Assembly: GCA_024639005.1 (NCBI GenBank)
Contig: JAHEJD010000002.1
Span: 1-64,000, forward strand
Direction: 5' to 3'
Source of the DNA: Chromatiaceae bacterium
GTDB taxonomy: Bacteria > Pseudomonadota > Gammaproteobacteria > Chromatiales > Chromatiaceae
Length of the DNA stretch: 64,000 bases
The position numbers and the translations under genes were made by a program. How positions within the stretch are numbered: the first letter of the stretch is position 1; each line of letters starts with the position of its first letter. The notes beneath the pieces were generated by a model that was given only the letters and a program-made list of their open reading frames with translations, had not been told where the DNA came from and made no database searches. Of this stretch, positions 36,379 through 47,022 are shown in pieces.

Positions 36379-38826
36379 TCAATGATGTCTCAAGGCATCG
36401 TTTAAGTCGTCTGCGTTTTCCTCTTTATTTTCAGCGGCCTTTACGTCTTCTTCAGTTTGCGATGCACGCGGTTCGGGTCGGCCGGCCAAGGCAATTTCGA
36501 GCACTTCATCGACCCAACGCACCGGTCGGATGTCGAGATTCTGTTTGATGTTCTTCGGAATCTCCACCAGGTCGCGCTCGTTCTCCTCAGGAATGATCAC
36601 TGTCTGGATACCGCCTCGATGCGCCGCGAGCAGCTTTTCCTTCAGGCCACCGATCGGCAACACTTCACCGCGCAGCGTTATTTCGCCAGTCATGGCGACA
36701 TCTGCCCGCACAGGGATATTGGTGAGTGCCGAGGCCAGGGATGTCGCCATACCGATACCGGCGCTTGGACCGTCTTTTGGCGTCGCGCCTTCCGGGACGT
36801 GAATATGCACGTCTATCTTTTGGTAGAAGTCATCCTCCAACCCAAGCGCCGCGGCACGTCCGCGAACCACGGTCATTGCTGCCTGTATGGACTCCTTCAT
36901 CACATCACCTAGCTGGCCCGTATGCGTCAGACGACCCTTGCCTGGCGTCAATGCCGTCTCGATCCGCAGCAGTTCACCGCCCACTTCGGTCCACGCCAGT
37001 CCGGTCACTTGTCCAACTTGATCATGTTCGTCAGCGCGACCATAACGGAAGCGCTGCACGCCGAGGTATTTCTCGAGATTCTTCGTCGTTATCGTGACAC
37101 GCTTACCTCGGCCCTTCTCCAGCAAGACGTCTTTAACGACCTTGCGACAGATCTTGGAGATCTCGCGCTCGAGATTTCTCACTCCCGCTTCACGCGTGTA
37201 GTAGCGAACTATATCGCGCACCGCGTTCTCACGGATCGCCAGTTCTTCGCTCTTCAAGCCATTGTTCCCAATCTGTTTTGGGATCAGATAGCGTTCCGCA
37301 ATGCTGACTTTTTCGGCCTCGGTATAGCCCGATAGACGGATTACCTCCATCCGATCCAGCAGTGCCGGTGGAATATTCATACTGTTGGCTGTGGCGACGA
37401 ACATAACCTCCGAGAGATCGAAGTCCACCTCGAGATAGTGATCCTGGAAGGTATGATTCTGCTCGGGATCCAGCACCTCCAACAGCGCTGAAGCCGGATC
37501 ACCGCGAAAGTCCATCGCCATCTTGTCGATTTCATCTAATAGAAAGAACGGGTTCTTGGTGCCGGCTTTGGTCAGATTTTGAACTATTTTGCCGGGCATG
37601 GCGCCGATGTAGGTGCGCCGATGGCCACGGATCTCGGCTTCGTCGCGAACGCCACCCAGCGCCATACGGATAAATTTACGGTTTGTGGCCCGAGCTATCG
37701 ATTGACCAAGCGACGTCTTTCCCACGCCGGGCGGGCCAACGAGGCAGAGGATGGGGCCCTTGAGCTTCCTGACACGTTGCTGCACGGCCAGGTACTCGAG
37801 TATCCGCTCCTTCACCTTTTCAAGGCCAAAATGATCGTCGTCCAACACCTCTTCGGCCTTGGCAAGATCGTTGCGCACCTTGGTGCGTTTCTTCCACGGA
37901 ACACTGACCAGGGCATCGACGTAATTGCGTACCACGGTAGCCTCGGCCGACATCGGTGACATCAGCTTGAGTTTATTGAGCTCCGCGGTCGCTTTGCCTT
38001 TGGCCTCTTTGCTCATTCCGGCTTTTTCGATCTTCTCAGCCAGCTCCTCGAGCTCGTTGGGCGCTTCATCGAGTTCCCCGAGCTCCTTCTGTATGGCCTT
38101 CATCTGTTCGTTCAGATAGTACTCACGCTGATTTTTTTCCATCTGGCGCTTCACCCTGCCGCGTATCCGCTTCTCCATCTGCAGGATGTCGTTCTCGCCT
38201 TCCATCAGCGCCATCAGATGTTCGAGACGCTCACGGACGTTGAACATCTCCAACACATGCTGCTTTTCATCCAGCTTGAGCGCCATATGTGCGGCCATGG
38301 TGTCGGCGAGACGTGACGGTTCATCGATACTTGCGAGCGAGGTGAGGACTTCGGGCGGGACTTTCTTATTCAGCTTCACATATTGATCAAACAGCGTGGT
38401 CGCTGAACGCATCAGGACTTCCATCTCGCGCTCTGGCAGTTCAATGACGTCGGCGGCTGCCTCGATGTCCGCTGCGAAAAAATCCTCCGCGAACTCGATC
38501 CGCTTGATCGCAGCGCGCTCACCACCTTCGACGAGAACCTTGACGGTACCGTCTGGAAGTTTCAGCAACTGGAGAATGCTGGCCAGCGTGCCGATTTCGT
38601 ACATATCTTTGGGCTGAGGATCGTCGACATCCGCACTCTTTTGCGCAACCAGCAGAATCTGCTTGTTGTCCGCCATCGCGGCATCGAGCGACTTGATCGA
38701 TTTTTCTCGTCCCACGAACAGCGGAATGACCATGTGCGGGTAGACAACCACGTCGCGCAGCGGCAGCACCGGGAGAGCGCCTGGCATGTCATCGCGCGCC
38801 GTCGCGTCTGTATCTTCCTGTCCCAT
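36379..38826 (-). CDS. lon: ATP-dependent protease La
   Basis: Lon is a homohexameric AAA+ protease that degrades misfolded and regulatory proteins. The 815-residue protein has the LON substrate domain (residues ~20-215, starting [24 protein letters not shown]), Walker A GPPGVGKT near residue 363, and the Ser-Lys catalytic dyad in DGPSAGIGM and [12 protein letters not shown]. The ATG at 38826 follows GGAGGATCCT and is preferred to the GTG at 38841. No overlap with clpX; the 283-base gap to clpX may hold a separate lon promoter. Confidence 0.98.
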   Translation of the reverse strand: MGQEDTDATARDDMPGALPVLPLRDVVVYPHMVIPLFVGREKSIKSLDAAMADNKQILLVAQKSADVDDPQPKDMYEIGTLASILQLLKLPDGTVKVLVEGGERAAIKRIEFAEDFFAADIEAAADVIELPEREMEVLMRSATTLFDQYVKLNKKVPPEVLTSLASIDEPSRLADTMAAHMALKLDEKQHVLEMFNVRERLEHLMALMEGENDILQMEKRIRGRVKRQMEKNQREYYLNEQMKAIQKELGELDEAPNELEELAEKIEKAGMSKEAKGKATAELNKLKLMSPMSAEATVVRNYVDALVSVPWKKRTKVRNDLAKAEEVLDDDHFGLEKVKERILEYLAVQQRVRKLKGPILCLVGPPGVGKTSLGQSIARATNRKFIRMALGGVRDEAEIRGHRRTYIGAMPGKIVQNLTKAGTKNPFFLLDEIDKMAMDFRGDPASALLEVLDPEQNHTFQDHYLEVDFDLSEVMFVATANSMNIPPALLDRMEVIRLSGYTEAEKVSIAERYLIPKQIGNNGLKSEELAIRENAVRDIVRYYTREAGVRNLEREISKICRKVVKDVLLEKGRGKRVTITTKNLEKYLGVQRFRYGRADEHDQVGQVTGLAWTEVGGELLRIETALTPGKGRLTHTGQLGDVMKESIQAAMTVVRGRAAALGLEDDFYQKIDVHIHVPEGATPKDGPSAGIGMATSLASALTNIPVRADVAMTGEITLRGEVLPIGGLKEKLLAAHRGGIQTVIIPEENERDLVEIPKNIKQNLDIRPVRWVDEVLEIALAGRPEPRASQTEEDVKAAENKEENADDLNDALRHH

Positions 38827-39109
38827 AGGATCCTCCGTCACCGCACCAGTGCGCGGTACAAAATGAAAGGCCAGACCACGCCCATGGAAACGGCGCAGCT
38901 TCTATTTTCGAACATGGGGACTTGCGGCGGAAATTGCAACCGGCGAATTGGTGCGTTAACTCGAAAAGTCAAGCAGCGAAGCCCTTGTGGGGGCCCAGGA
39001 CGATGACGCCCAGCCAGACCAACCCGAAGGTGCGCCAGCTTGATCTGCGCGGATGGGCAGCGGATTCCCCCGGAATCCCCGCGCTGTCTCGGGAGTCAGG
39101 ACAGCCCGT

Positions 39110-40390
39110 TCAATCTGAAGCGGCAAGCTGACGGGGCTCAGAACCGTTGTAGATGATGTAGGGCAGCGACTCACCCTTTATAACGGCCTCATCCACAACT
39201 ACCTTATCGACGTTCTCCAGCGACGGCAAATCGTACATGGTGTCAAGCAGCACCTGCTCCAGGATCGTACGTAACCCACGGGCACCTGTCTTGCGCTCCA
39301 TCGCCTTGCCCGCGATCGCACGCAGCGCCTCCTCCCGCACCTCCAACTCAGCGCCTTCCATCTCAAACAGTCGCTGGTACTGCTTAATCAGTGCGTTCCG
39401 CGGCTCGGTGAGTATTTTGACCAGGGCGTCCTCATCCAGTTCTTCGAGGGTCGCGACAACCGGAAGTCGACCGACAAATTCCGGGATCAGACCGTAGCGA
39501 ATGAGATCTTCCGGCTCTACATTGGCGAGAATCTCGCCCACGGTCCGCTGATCCTCCTTGCTGCGAACCTCCGCAGAGAAACCGATGCCGCCCGTTTCAG
39601 AGCGGTCACGGATCACTTTGTCGAGCCCAGCGAACGCACCGCCTACGATAAACAGTACGTTCGACGTATCGACCTGAAGGAATTCCTGCTGCGGATGCTT
39701 GCGCCCGCCCTGTGGCGGCACCGACGCGACCGTACCTTCGATCAGCTTCAACAAGGCCTGCTGAACCCCTTCACCAGACACATCGCGTGTAATCGATGGA
39801 TTGTCTGACTTGCGCGATATCTTGTCTATTTCATCGATATATACGATACCGGTTTGTGCTTTTTCGACGTCATAGTCGCATTTTTGCAACAATTTTTGGA
39901 TGATATTTTCCACGTCCTCACCCACATAGCCGGCCTCGGTCAACGTGGTTGCATCCGCGATCGTGAAGGGAACATTGAGTAGTCGCGCGAGCGTCTCTGC
40001 CAGCAGGGTCTTACCCGACCCCGTTGGCCCGATCAGCAGAATATTGCTCTTGGCTATCTCGACATCGTCTTTCTTGCCTTTCGCCTCGAGCCTTTTGTAA
40101 TGATTGTAGACAGCGACCGAAAGCACCTTCTTGGCGCGCGCTTGCCCGATTACATATTGATCAAGGGTGCTATTGATCTCTTGCGGAATCGGGAGCTTAT
40201 CGGCCGGCTGGCCAACATTTTCCTGCATTTCTTCACGGATAATGTCGTTGCAGAGTTCGACACATTCGTCGCAGATAAAGACAGAAGGGCCCGCAATGAG
40301 CTTACGCACCTCGTGCTGACTCTTGCCACAGAACGAGCAATACAGCAGCTTGCCGTCGTCGCCCTTACCCGATTTCTTGTCGTCGCTCAT
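39110..40390 (-). CDS. clpX: ATP-dependent Clp protease ATP-binding subunit ClpX
   Basis: ClpX unfolds tagged substrates and feeds them to ClpP. The N-terminal zinc domain has four Cys (YCSFCGKSQ and ICDECVELC). Walker A is GPTGSGKT, Walker B YIDEIDKI, sensor-2 TGARGLR, and the ClpP-docking IGF loop appears as GIGFSAE. The length from ATG 40390 is 426 residues. GTG 40402, giving four extra residues, is an alternative start. It lies ~120 bases after clpP. Confidence 0.98.
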   Translation of the reverse strand: MSDDKKSGKGDDGKLLYCSFCGKSQHEVRKLIAGPSVFICDECVELCNDIIREEMQENVGQPADKLPIPQEINSTLDQYVIGQARAKKVLSVAVYNHYKRLEAKGKKDDVEIAKSNILLIGPTGSGKTLLAETLARLLNVPFTIADATTLTEAGYVGEDVENIIQKLLQKCDYDVEKAQTGIVYIDEIDKISRKSDNPSITRDVSGEGVQQALLKLIEGTVASVPPQGGRKHPQQEFLQVDTSNVLFIVGGAFAGLDKVIRDRSETGGIGFSAEVRSKEDQRTVGEILANVEPEDLIRYGLIPEFVGRLPVVATLEELDEDALVKILTEPRNALIKQYQRLFEMEGAELEVREEALRAIAGKAMERKTGARGLRTILEQVLLDTMYDLPSLENVDKVVVDEAVIKGESLPYIIYNGSEPRQLAASD

Positions 40391-40514
40391 AACTTCATTC
40401 ACCCTTCGTCGGCCAACGCCTCGATCCGGACAGCCAGACAGTCGCTCCGCTTAATTGATGATATCCGAAAGTCCTCGGATAACAAGCCACCGTTCCGGGT
40501 GGCTTTGACTTTGG

Positions 40515-41135
40515 TCACTCCTCGTGAGCCGGACGGCGGTCCAACACCTGATCTATCAGCCCGTAAGCGACGGACTGCTCCGCACTCATGAAGTTATCTC
40601 GGTCGGTATCCTGACCTATGCGCTCAAGATCCTGACCGGTATGCCGCGCCAGAATCTTGTTGAGTCTTTCACGCACCAGCAGGATCTCTTTGGCATGAAT
40701 CTCAATATCGGTCGCCTGGCCCTGAAAACCGCCGAGCGGCTGGTGGATCATCACCCGAGAGTGTGGCAGCGCATAGCGCTTACCGTTTTCACCACCCGCG
40801 AGCAGCAGCGCCCCCATGCTGGCAGCCTGGCCGATGCACATTGTGGTTACGTGCGGCCTGATGAATTGCATAGTGTCGTAAATGGCAAGTCCAGCGGTCA
40901 CCGAACCACCGGGCGAATTGATATAGAGGTGGATATCCTTGTCGGGGTTTTCCGATTCCAGGAACAGCAGCTGCGCCACGATCAGATTGGCCATATGGTC
41001 TTCGACCGGCCCGACGCAGAATATGACCCGTTCCTTGAGTAATCTCGAATAGATGTCGTAAGCGCGTTCGCCGCGCGCGCTCTGTTCCACCACCATCGGC
41101 ACTAGGCCGAGACTCATCGGTTCGAATTGATTCAT
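40515..41135 (-). CDS. clpP: ATP-dependent Clp protease proteolytic subunit
   Basis: ClpP forms the double-ring serine protease chamber used by ClpX or ClpA. The 206-residue sequence has the nucleophile Ser in [12 protein letters not shown], the catalytic His in [14 protein letters not shown] and Asp in the later helical part. The N-terminal propeptide is short. It is placed between tig and clpX as usual. Confidence 0.98.
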   Translation of the reverse strand: MNQFEPMSLGLVPMVVEQSARGERAYDIYSRLLKERVIFCVGPVEDHMANLIVAQLLFLESENPDKDIHLYINSPGGSVTAGLAIYDTMQFIRPHVTTMCIGQAASMGALLLAGGENGKRYALPHSRVMIHQPLGGFQGQATDIEIHAKEILLVRERLNKILARHTGQDLERIGQDTDRDNFMSAEQSVAYGLIDQVLDRRPAHEE

Positions 41136-41204
41136 GTCCTGCTTATCGGGAATTACCGGGAATCCTTGAAACTACCCCTAAACCAGCCACTGAGCAAGCC
41201 TGCT

Positions 41205-42506
41205 CTAAGCCGTGTTTTCCATTAAATCGTCGAACGACTTGGATTCGTCCGAAACCTGCACCTGACCGAGCACCCAGTCAACCACCTCGTCTTCGAGAAC
41301 CACGTTTTCGATGCTTCGACGGGCGTTGGGGTCCTGCATGTAATAATCCACCACCTCCTGCGGATTCTCGTAGGATTCCGCAAATTCGCTGATGGTCTCA
41401 CGCAGGCGCTCGTCGCCCGCACTGAACTGCTGTTCTTTGATGATCTCGGCGACCAGCAAGCCCAGGTGTACGCGGCGCTGCGCCTGCTCTGCAAACACGC
41501 TGGCGGGCAGGTCCATACTCGAGCGCTGCCCGCGCTGCTGCATGTCCTGCAGCATCTGCTGCTTCATTCGCTCGGCCTCGGCGTCAATCATCGCCTTCGG
41601 GAGATCCAGGGGATTCGCTGCGATCAGCGCATCCATCACGCGTTCCTTGGTGATGCTCTTCAACTTCTGTTTCAATTCGTGCTGCATGTTCTTCGCAATT
41701 TCGGCGCGCAGGCCTTCGACCGTGCCCTCCGCCACGCCGAACGTCTTGATGAAGTCTTCGTCGACCTCCGGTAGCTGCGGCTCGGCTACTCGCAGCACCT
41801 TAACTTCGAATGTCGCATCCTTGGCGGCCACGTTTTTGGCGCGATAGTCTGCGGGGAATGTCACTTCGAGCTCTCGCTCGTCACCCGACTTGGCGCCGAG
41901 CAGGCCAGACTCGAAACCCTCGACCATCGAACCCGACCCAAGGACCAGCGGCACATTCTCTGCGCTACCGCCCTCGAAAATCTCGCCGTCAATCATGCCC
42001 TTGAAGTTAAGATGCACAGTATCGCCGTCTTTTGCGACCCGCTCGACGTCGATCCACTCGGTGCGCTGTTTCCGCAGTTTATCGATCATCGCATCGATGT
42101 CGGCTTCGGCCACCTCGGCAACAGGGCGCGTGACAGACTGCTCGGCAAGGTTTGCCAGCGTCACCTCGGGCACGATCTCGAAGGTGGCCGTATAGCCTAG
42201 ACCACCCTCTTCCACTGCCTCACGCAGCTCGATCTTGGGCTCACCCGCCGGCATCAGTTTCTGTTGGCTGGCGGCCTCGTAGAGCGTCTCCTGGATCAAG
42301 TCCCCAAAGGTCTCCGAGCGTACCTGGGCGCCGAAGCGCTGTTTGATCGTGCGCATCGGTACTTTTCCGGGGCGAAACCCGTCCAGCCGCACATTGCGCG
42401 CCAGATTCTTGAGCTTTTTTTCCATCTCGGCGTTGACACGATCTGCCGGCAGGTCGACCAGCAGACGCTTCTCCAGGCCCTCGCCCGATTCAACAGAAAC
42501 TTGCAT
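41205..42506 (-). CDS. tig: Trigger factor
   Basis: Trigger factor is the ribosome-bound chaperone and prolyl isomerase met first by nascent chains. The 433-residue sequence has the ribosome-docking signature GFRPGKVPM near residue 44, an FKBP-type PPIase core (residues ~160-245, DGDTVHLNFKGMIDGEIFEGG) and the helical arm region after it. A tRNA-Leu gene lies ~100 bases upstream. No defect was seen. Confidence 0.98.
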   Translation of the reverse strand: MQVSVESGEGLEKRLLVDLPADRVNAEMEKKLKNLARNVRLDGFRPGKVPMRTIKQRFGAQVRSETFGDLIQETLYEAASQQKLMPAGEPKIELREAVEEGGLGYTATFEIVPEVTLANLAEQSVTRPVAEVAEADIDAMIDKLRKQRTEWIDVERVAKDGDTVHLNFKGMIDGEIFEGGSAENVPLVLGSGSMVEGFESGLLGAKSGDERELEVTFPADYRAKNVAAKDATFEVKVLRVAEPQLPEVDEDFIKTFGVAEGTVEGLRAEIAKNMQHELKQKLKSITKERVMDALIAANPLDLPKAMIDAEAERMKQQMLQDMQQRGQRSSMDLPASVFAEQAQRRVHLGLLVAEIIKEQQFSAGDERLRETISEFAESYENPQEVVDYYMQDPNARRSIENVVLEDEVVDWVLGQVQVSDESKSFDDLMENTA

Positions 42507-42603
42507 TCCAATTCACTCCGGCAGTCTGAACTGCCTGTAATCTACTATTTAATTCAGGTTACCCTGGCATGATCCGGCCAGCTGTCGAACACCGGGAGGG
42601 CGG

Positions 42604-42688
42604 TGGTGCGAAAGGAGAGACTCGAACTCTCACGGGTTACCCCACTGGAACCTAAATCCAGCGCGTCTACCAGTTCCGCCACTTTCGC
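42604..42688 (-). tRNA. tRNA-Leu (TAG)
   Basis: This 85-base class II tRNA has the long variable arm expected for leucine. The acceptor stem GCGAAAG/CTTTCGC, discriminator A and encoded CCA are clear. The anticodon loop is ATTTAGGTT with anticodon TAG. It lies just upstream of tig. Confidence 0.97.
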
Positions 42689-42708
42689 CTGCTGGGCGCC
42701 AATCGCGC

Positions 42709-42714
42709 ATTATA
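42709..42714 (-). promoter_or_regulatory. -10 box of the tRNA-Leu promoter
   Basis: On the minus strand a perfect TATAAT lies 20 bases upstream of the tRNA 5' end, followed by a GC-rich discriminator (GCGCG) as in stringently controlled tRNA promoters. A -35 element is less clear; TTGTTT at a 19-base spacing is the best candidate. Confidence 0.65.
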
Positions 42715-42768
42715 CAAAACAGTGCGCCGCGCGAAACAACCCCCACTCGACGGAAATTTGCTGCTGCG

Positions 42769-43650
42769 ATGGTCGTTTTTCTGCTCTTTCTCGCTTTTTT
42801 GTTCGGCTTCCTCGCGCTCGCCGCACTGTTCGTCCCCGTGCTGCAGCCCTGGGCATTCGATCCGATTGGCCTGAGGCCAGAGAGCAGCCTGTATCGCTTC
42901 GCCATGCTTTCCGCAGTGATCGCCCTGCCCTTTTTCCTGCGTTATCTGCACCTCAACAGCTGGCAGTATGCCGGTTATACCCTGGCACCGCGGGCAGCCT
43001 GGAAGGCCCTCGCGAAAGGGCTGCTGATCGGCATCACAATCATGTTGGTGCTAAACGCTATGCAATGGGCGCTGAATATCCATCACTTCGCGCCACGCGC
43101 AGACAGATGGAACGCCGCGTATTTCCTCCGCACGCTTGTCTCCGGCCTACTCTCCGGGCTTGCAGTCGCGTTGATCGAGGAGACCTTTTTTCGCGGGCTG
43201 ATGCACTCCGGCATGCGCCGCCGTCTCAGTTTCTGGCCGACCGCGCTGTTGACCGCCTCGTTATACGCGATTCTTCACTTTATGAAGCCGGCCCCACCCG
43301 GCGCAGCCGCGTTCGACATCGTCAATGCGTTCCGGATGATCGGCGCAGGGATCGGGCGCGTCGGCGATTTCAGCCCGATCGCCGACAGCTTCTCTACCTT
43401 GGTGGTGGCGGGGGTTTTTCTCAGTATGGTGCGCGAGCGGACCGGCAATATCCTATGGGTGATCGGCATCCACGCCGGCTGGGTCATGATCATCAAGCTG
43501 ACGAGGTATGCAACCGAACCGACGGTCGTTGCCGACCAGACCTCGACGTGGATCGGCAGCTATGACGACATCACGGGCTGGCTGGCGACCCTGTGGCTGG
43601 GACTGATTGCAACAATCTTCTGGTATGTCTCCAGACCGGCCGCCCGATGA
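42769..43650 (+). CDS. CPBP family intramembrane glutamic endopeptidase
   Basis: This is a 293-residue membrane protein with about eight helices and the CPBP/Rce1 abortive-infection domain (residues ~130-245). Its catalytic residues are visible: the Glu pair in LIEETFFRGL, the His in YAILHFMKP and the His in GIHAGW. Such proteases cleave prenylated or bacteriocin-related peptides in some organisms; the substrate here is unknown. It is divergent from the tRNA-Leu gene. Confidence 0.88.
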   Translation: MVVFLLFLAFLFGFLALAALFVPVLQPWAFDPIGLRPESSLYRFAMLSAVIALPFFLRYLHLNSWQYAGYTLAPRAAWKALAKGLLIGITIMLVLNAMQWALNIHHFAPRADRWNAAYFLRTLVSGLLSGLAVALIEETFFRGLMHSGMRRRLSFWPTALLTASLYAILHFMKPAPPGAAAFDIVNAFRMIGAGIGRVGDFSPIADSFSTLVVAGVFLSMVRERTGNILWVIGIHAGWVMIIKLTRYATEPTVVADQTSTWIGSYDDITGWLATLWLGLIATIFWYVSRPAAR

Positions 43651-43867
43651 GACCTTTGCGATCACCCTGCGGAACCCCCGCTGCAGACAACGTGCCTGCC
43701 ACCGCATCTCATGCTTCATCGATCCACAGCGGCCCGCACCCTAGCCGGTATAGATACGCTGTTGCGCGCATATAAGATCTTCCACCGCGGTGTTGCGCAG
43801 CGAGCGGTGACTTGCCTGCAAGAAATGGCGCCGAGATACACACCACAGGGCCACGCTGACTGGGCCG

Positions 43868-45253
43868 TCAAATGACCTTGGAGAATCGTCCCTGCTGCCC
43901 GGAATCAGCGAGGTAGCGATCGAACACCATGCAGATATTACGGATCAGCAGGCGCCCGGCCGGCAACACCTCGACACGTGGCCCATCGATCGACAGCAGG
44001 CCGTCTTGCGCCATGTCGCTGAGCCGCCGCATTTCATCGGCAAAGTACTGGTCGAACTGGATGTCCCAAGCCCGGGCAATGGCTTGCGTGTCCAGCACGA
44101 AATTGCATATCAGCTCGGTAATGACTGCGCGTCGCAATTCGTCGTCGTGCGTCAGGGCTACCCCGCGAAACACCGCCAGTTCACCGGCGTCTATCTGCGC
44201 ATAATACTCGTCGAGGGTGCGCAGGTTCTGTGCGTAGGTGTTATCGATCATACCGATCGAGGTGACACCCATGGCCACCAGGTCACAGTTCGCATGCGTC
44301 GAATAGCCCTGGAAATTTCGATAAAGATGGCCGTCCCGCTGCGCGACCGCGAGTTCGTCATCCGGGCGGGCGAAATGATCCATACCGATATAGACATAGC
44401 CCGCCTCCGCCAGATGTTCACCGATCTGCTGCAGGATCCGCAGCTTCTGGTCTGGCGACGGCAGCTCGGCCTCGTTGATCCTTCGCTGTGGCTTGAAGCG
44501 TTCGGGCAGGTGCGCATAGTTGAAAACGGACAGTCGGTCCGGCTGCGCCTCCAGCACGCGATCCAGCGTGACAATGAAAGACTGGGCAGTCTGCAGCGGC
44601 AGACCGTAGATCAAATCCATGCTGATCGAGCGAAAGCCTTCTCGACGGGCCACATCCAGGGCGCCGAAGGTCTGCTCGGCGGTTTGGATACGGTTGACCG
44701 CCTTTTGAACATGCGGATCGAGATCCTGCAGGCCCAGGCTCATGCGGTTGAAGCCGATTTCGCGCAGTAGCGCGATGGTCTCATCGGTGACCTCGCGCGG
44801 GTCGATCTCTATCGAGTATTCGCCGCTGTCATCGTCGAGCAACTTGAAGTGACGCCCCGTCACGGCCATCAGCTCGCGCATCTGAGCGGCGCTGATGAAG
44901 GTTGGTGTGCCGCCGCCCCAATGCAGCTGCTCTACCGGGCGTTCCGAATCGAACAGCGCGGCCTGCATTTCGATCTCGCGGTAGACCCGATCCAGGTAGG
45001 GCTGGGCCCGGGCGCGGTCTTTGGTCGCAATCTTGTTGCAGGCGCAGTAGAAACAGACGGTGTCGCAGAACGGGATGTGGAAATAGAGCGACAGCGGCCG
45101 GCCGCTGGCATTGCTTCGCTGCGCCGCCGCCCGGTAGTCCTCTGGCCCGAAGCCGTCGTGAAACTGCACGGCCGTCGGGTAAGAGGTGTAACGCGGGCCA
45201 GACTGGTCGTAACGGCCGATCAGGGCCTGGTCGAGAACGAGTGTTTGTTGCAT
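43868..45253 (-). CDS. hemN: Oxygen-independent coproporphyrinogen III oxidase
   Basis: HemN is the radical-SAM enzyme that converts coproporphyrinogen III to protoporphyrinogen IX without oxygen. The 461-residue protein has the CxxxCxxC cluster motif in PFCDTVCFYCAC near residue 62. The GGGTPTF motif and the HemN C-terminal domain (FDQYFADEMRRLSDMAQDGLL) are also present. Its length and N-terminus (YDQSGPRYTSYPTAVQF) are those of true HemN rather than the HemW group. Confidence 0.96.
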   Translation of the reverse strand: MQQTLVLDQALIGRYDQSGPRYTSYPTAVQFHDGFGPEDYRAAAQRSNASGRPLSLYFHIPFCDTVCFYCACNKIATKDRARAQPYLDRVYREIEMQAALFDSERPVEQLHWGGGTPTFISAAQMRELMAVTGRHFKLLDDDSGEYSIEIDPREVTDETIALLREIGFNRMSLGLQDLDPHVQKAVNRIQTAEQTFGALDVARREGFRSISMDLIYGLPLQTAQSFIVTLDRVLEAQPDRLSVFNYAHLPERFKPQRRINEAELPSPDQKLRILQQIGEHLAEAGYVYIGMDHFARPDDELAVAQRDGHLYRNFQGYSTHANCDLVAMGVTSIGMIDNTYAQNLRTLDEYYAQIDAGELAVFRGVALTHDDELRRAVITELICNFVLDTQAIARAWDIQFDQYFADEMRRLSDMAQDGLLSIDGPRVEVLPAGRLLIRNICMVFDRYLADSGQQGRFSKVI

Positions 45254-45310
45254 CTTGATCAGTTTAGTAGCGTCTCGCCGGTGGCGGGCTGACTCGCGTC
45301 AAAAACTCTG

Positions 45311-45631
45311 TCAGACCTCATCAGGGACATCTAGGCCCCTGCGATGCGTCTCGTTGATCTGTTTTAGCAGGGTGTGAAACGGGATTCGATCTTCGTACAG
45401 ACGCAGAATCTCCATGAACATCAGATCTTCGCGGCCAAACTGGTAACTGCCGGCGACCATCGCATCGTGGATCTGCATGATGCCCTCTTCGAGCGGCTCG
45501 ATGTAGGCCGGAAAACGTTGCAGATCCTCGGCCTCGTACAACAGGCAGTCCTTTAGATCGCCGACCTCAAACATTGCCTGCTTCACCCATTCGGCATATT
45601 CCTCGGCGCTCCGCGCGCGGCGCAGACTCAT
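45311..45631 (-). CDS. Conserved acidic protein of unknown function
   Basis: This is a 106-residue, mostly helical acidic protein without membrane segments or Cys pairs beyond one Cys (DLKDCLLYEAEDLQRFPAYIEPLEE). It is likely conserved in related gammaproteobacteria, but I know of no function. It sits between prmB and hemN, two bases after prmB, which suggests cotranscription with prmB and possibly hemN. Confidence 0.65.
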   Translation of the reverse strand: MSLRRARSAEEYAEWVKQAMFEVGDLKDCLLYEAEDLQRFPAYIEPLEEGIMQIHDAMVAGSYQFGREDLMFMEILRLYEDRIPFHTLLKQINETHRRGLDVPDEV

Positions 45632-45633
45632 TC

Positions 45634-46551
45634 TCAGCTCTCCTCAAGACTCTCGCGGTACTCGGTCAGCTGCTCCGCGGTGAGCAGGAAGACACCATCG
45701 CCGCCACGTTCGAAATCCAACCAAAGAAAAGGCACGTTGGGATAGCGACCCATCAGCAGGTCCGCGCTCGCCCCGACCTCGATTACCAGGATAGCACCGG
45801 GTCGCAGGTAGTCCGTCGCGCCAGCCAGGATCCGCGCTACGATGTCCATGCCGTCTTCTCCGGCTGCCAGTGCCAAAGGGGGCTCGTGACGATACTCGGG
45901 CGGCAGCGTCGCCATTTCCGCGCTGCTGACATAGGGTGGATTGCTGACGATCAGGTCGTAGCGTTCACCGTCCAGACCCTCGTAGACATCGGCGCGCAAC
46001 GCCCTGACCCGGTCTTCCAACTGATGGCGCTCGATATTTCGCGCGGCAACCTCGAGCGCCGCTGGAGAGATGTCGCTCAGGTCCACCAGGGCCTGCGGGA
46101 ATGCATAGGCGCAGGCGATCCCGATGCAGCCACTGCCGCAACACAGATCGAGCACACTAGCGACGTGGTCCGGGTCTAGCCAGGGGGCGAAGCCCTCCTC
46201 GATCAATTCGGCAATCGGTGAGCGCGGAATGAGCACATTCTGGTCGACAAAAAAGTCCAGGCCCGCAAACCGCGCCTCGCCGATCAGGTAGGCTACCGGC
46301 ACCCGCTGTTCGACCCGCGCCTGGAACAGTTGGATGATGCGCTCGGCCTCGGCCGCGGTCACCCGCGCCGCTAGGTAGTCGGCCGGGAGGGCGTGATCCA
46401 GGTGCACCGCATGCAGAACCAGCGCCAATGCGTCATCCAGCGCATTCTGCGTGCCGTGGCCGAAAGACAGCTCCGCGGCACTGAAGGAACTGGCACCCCA
46501 GCGCACCCAGTCGCGCATGCTGATCAGTTCGTTGTGTTGTGGGAGCTTCAT
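45634..46551 (-). CDS. prmB: 50S ribosomal protein L3 glutamine methyltransferase
   Basis: PrmB N5-methylates a Gln of ribosomal protein L3. The 305-residue protein has the N-terminal helical domain and a Rossmann core with SAM motif VLDLCCGSGCIGIACAY. The acceptor-site NPPY (VSNPPYVSSAEMATLPPEY) is diagnostic of the Gln methyltransferases. Lengths and sequence around EPPLALAAGEDGMD favour PrmB over PrmC. Confidence 0.93.
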   Translation of the reverse strand: MKLPQHNELISMRDWVRWGASSFSAAELSFGHGTQNALDDALALVLHAVHLDHALPADYLAARVTAAEAERIIQLFQARVEQRVPVAYLIGEARFAGLDFFVDQNVLIPRSPIAELIEEGFAPWLDPDHVASVLDLCCGSGCIGIACAYAFPQALVDLSDISPAALEVAARNIERHQLEDRVRALRADVYEGLDGERYDLIVSNPPYVSSAEMATLPPEYRHEPPLALAAGEDGMDIVARILAGATDYLRPGAILVIEVGASADLLMGRYPNVPFLWLDFERGGDGVFLLTAEQLTEYRESLEES

Positions 46552-46587
46552 GCCACCGCCTCGCTGGTCCCCGGCCCGAAGGCCCTA

Positions 46588-46850
46588 GTGGGCCATGCGG
46601 GAAGTTCGGTTACTCACAGAGCGCCGCTGATGAGCCAAGGTAAGGCGCACGCCGCAGGGAATGGCAGGCCCTTTTCAAGGTGTGCAACGCCACATTGGCT
46701 CATCAGCGACGCTCCCTCCGGGCCAGCCCACAAGCCACGTTGACCGCGTTACGCTCGCTGGAATTGGCGACGGCCAGTCCTGCGCTCGCGTGCCTTGCCA
46801 ACCCGGCTTGTGGACTGGCTGTGGGTTACCGAACTTCCCGCATGGCCCAC
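46588..46850. mobile_element. 263-bp nested inverted-repeat element, copy 1
   Basis: The element has terminal inverted repeats of 32 bases (GTGGGCCATGCGGGAAGTTC and on, two mismatches). It encloses two internal stems: CGCTGATGAGCCAA (46625-46638) with TTGGCTCATCAGCG (46695-46708), and CCAGCCCACAAGCC (46723-46736) with GGCTTGTGGACTGG (46805-46818, one mismatch). By eye it is identical over all 263 bases to 48972-49234. It has no transposase gene. The shape is that of a MITE-like element or a three-way-junction RNA. It lies upstream of the sensor kinase; both copies are preceded by CTA, but no clear target duplication is seen. Confidence 0.8.
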
Positions 46851-47022
46851 TTGCCGCAGACCTTTGTGCCTCGCCGACTCATGCCTTGCGACGATACCGC
46901 TCCGCGCCATTCGACGGCTCTGGCCCGGCGTCGGAAACCGTTACTATAGCCGCACTTGCAACGCAGGCCCACACGCATGGGAGCCGGCTCATGCGCGCAC
47001 CGGCCTGGGGGACCTGGAGCCC

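Noticed and set aside
45289-45302. FNR/ANR-like dyad TTGACGCGAGTCAG upstream of hemN
   Set aside because: It has the right symmetry but differs from TTGAT-N4-ATCAA at three of the ten defined bases, and there is little room for a promoter behind the preceding gene.
46661-47022. Open frames running through the 263-bp element
   Set aside because: Translations of both copies give no domain, and those frames simply run on into different flanks.
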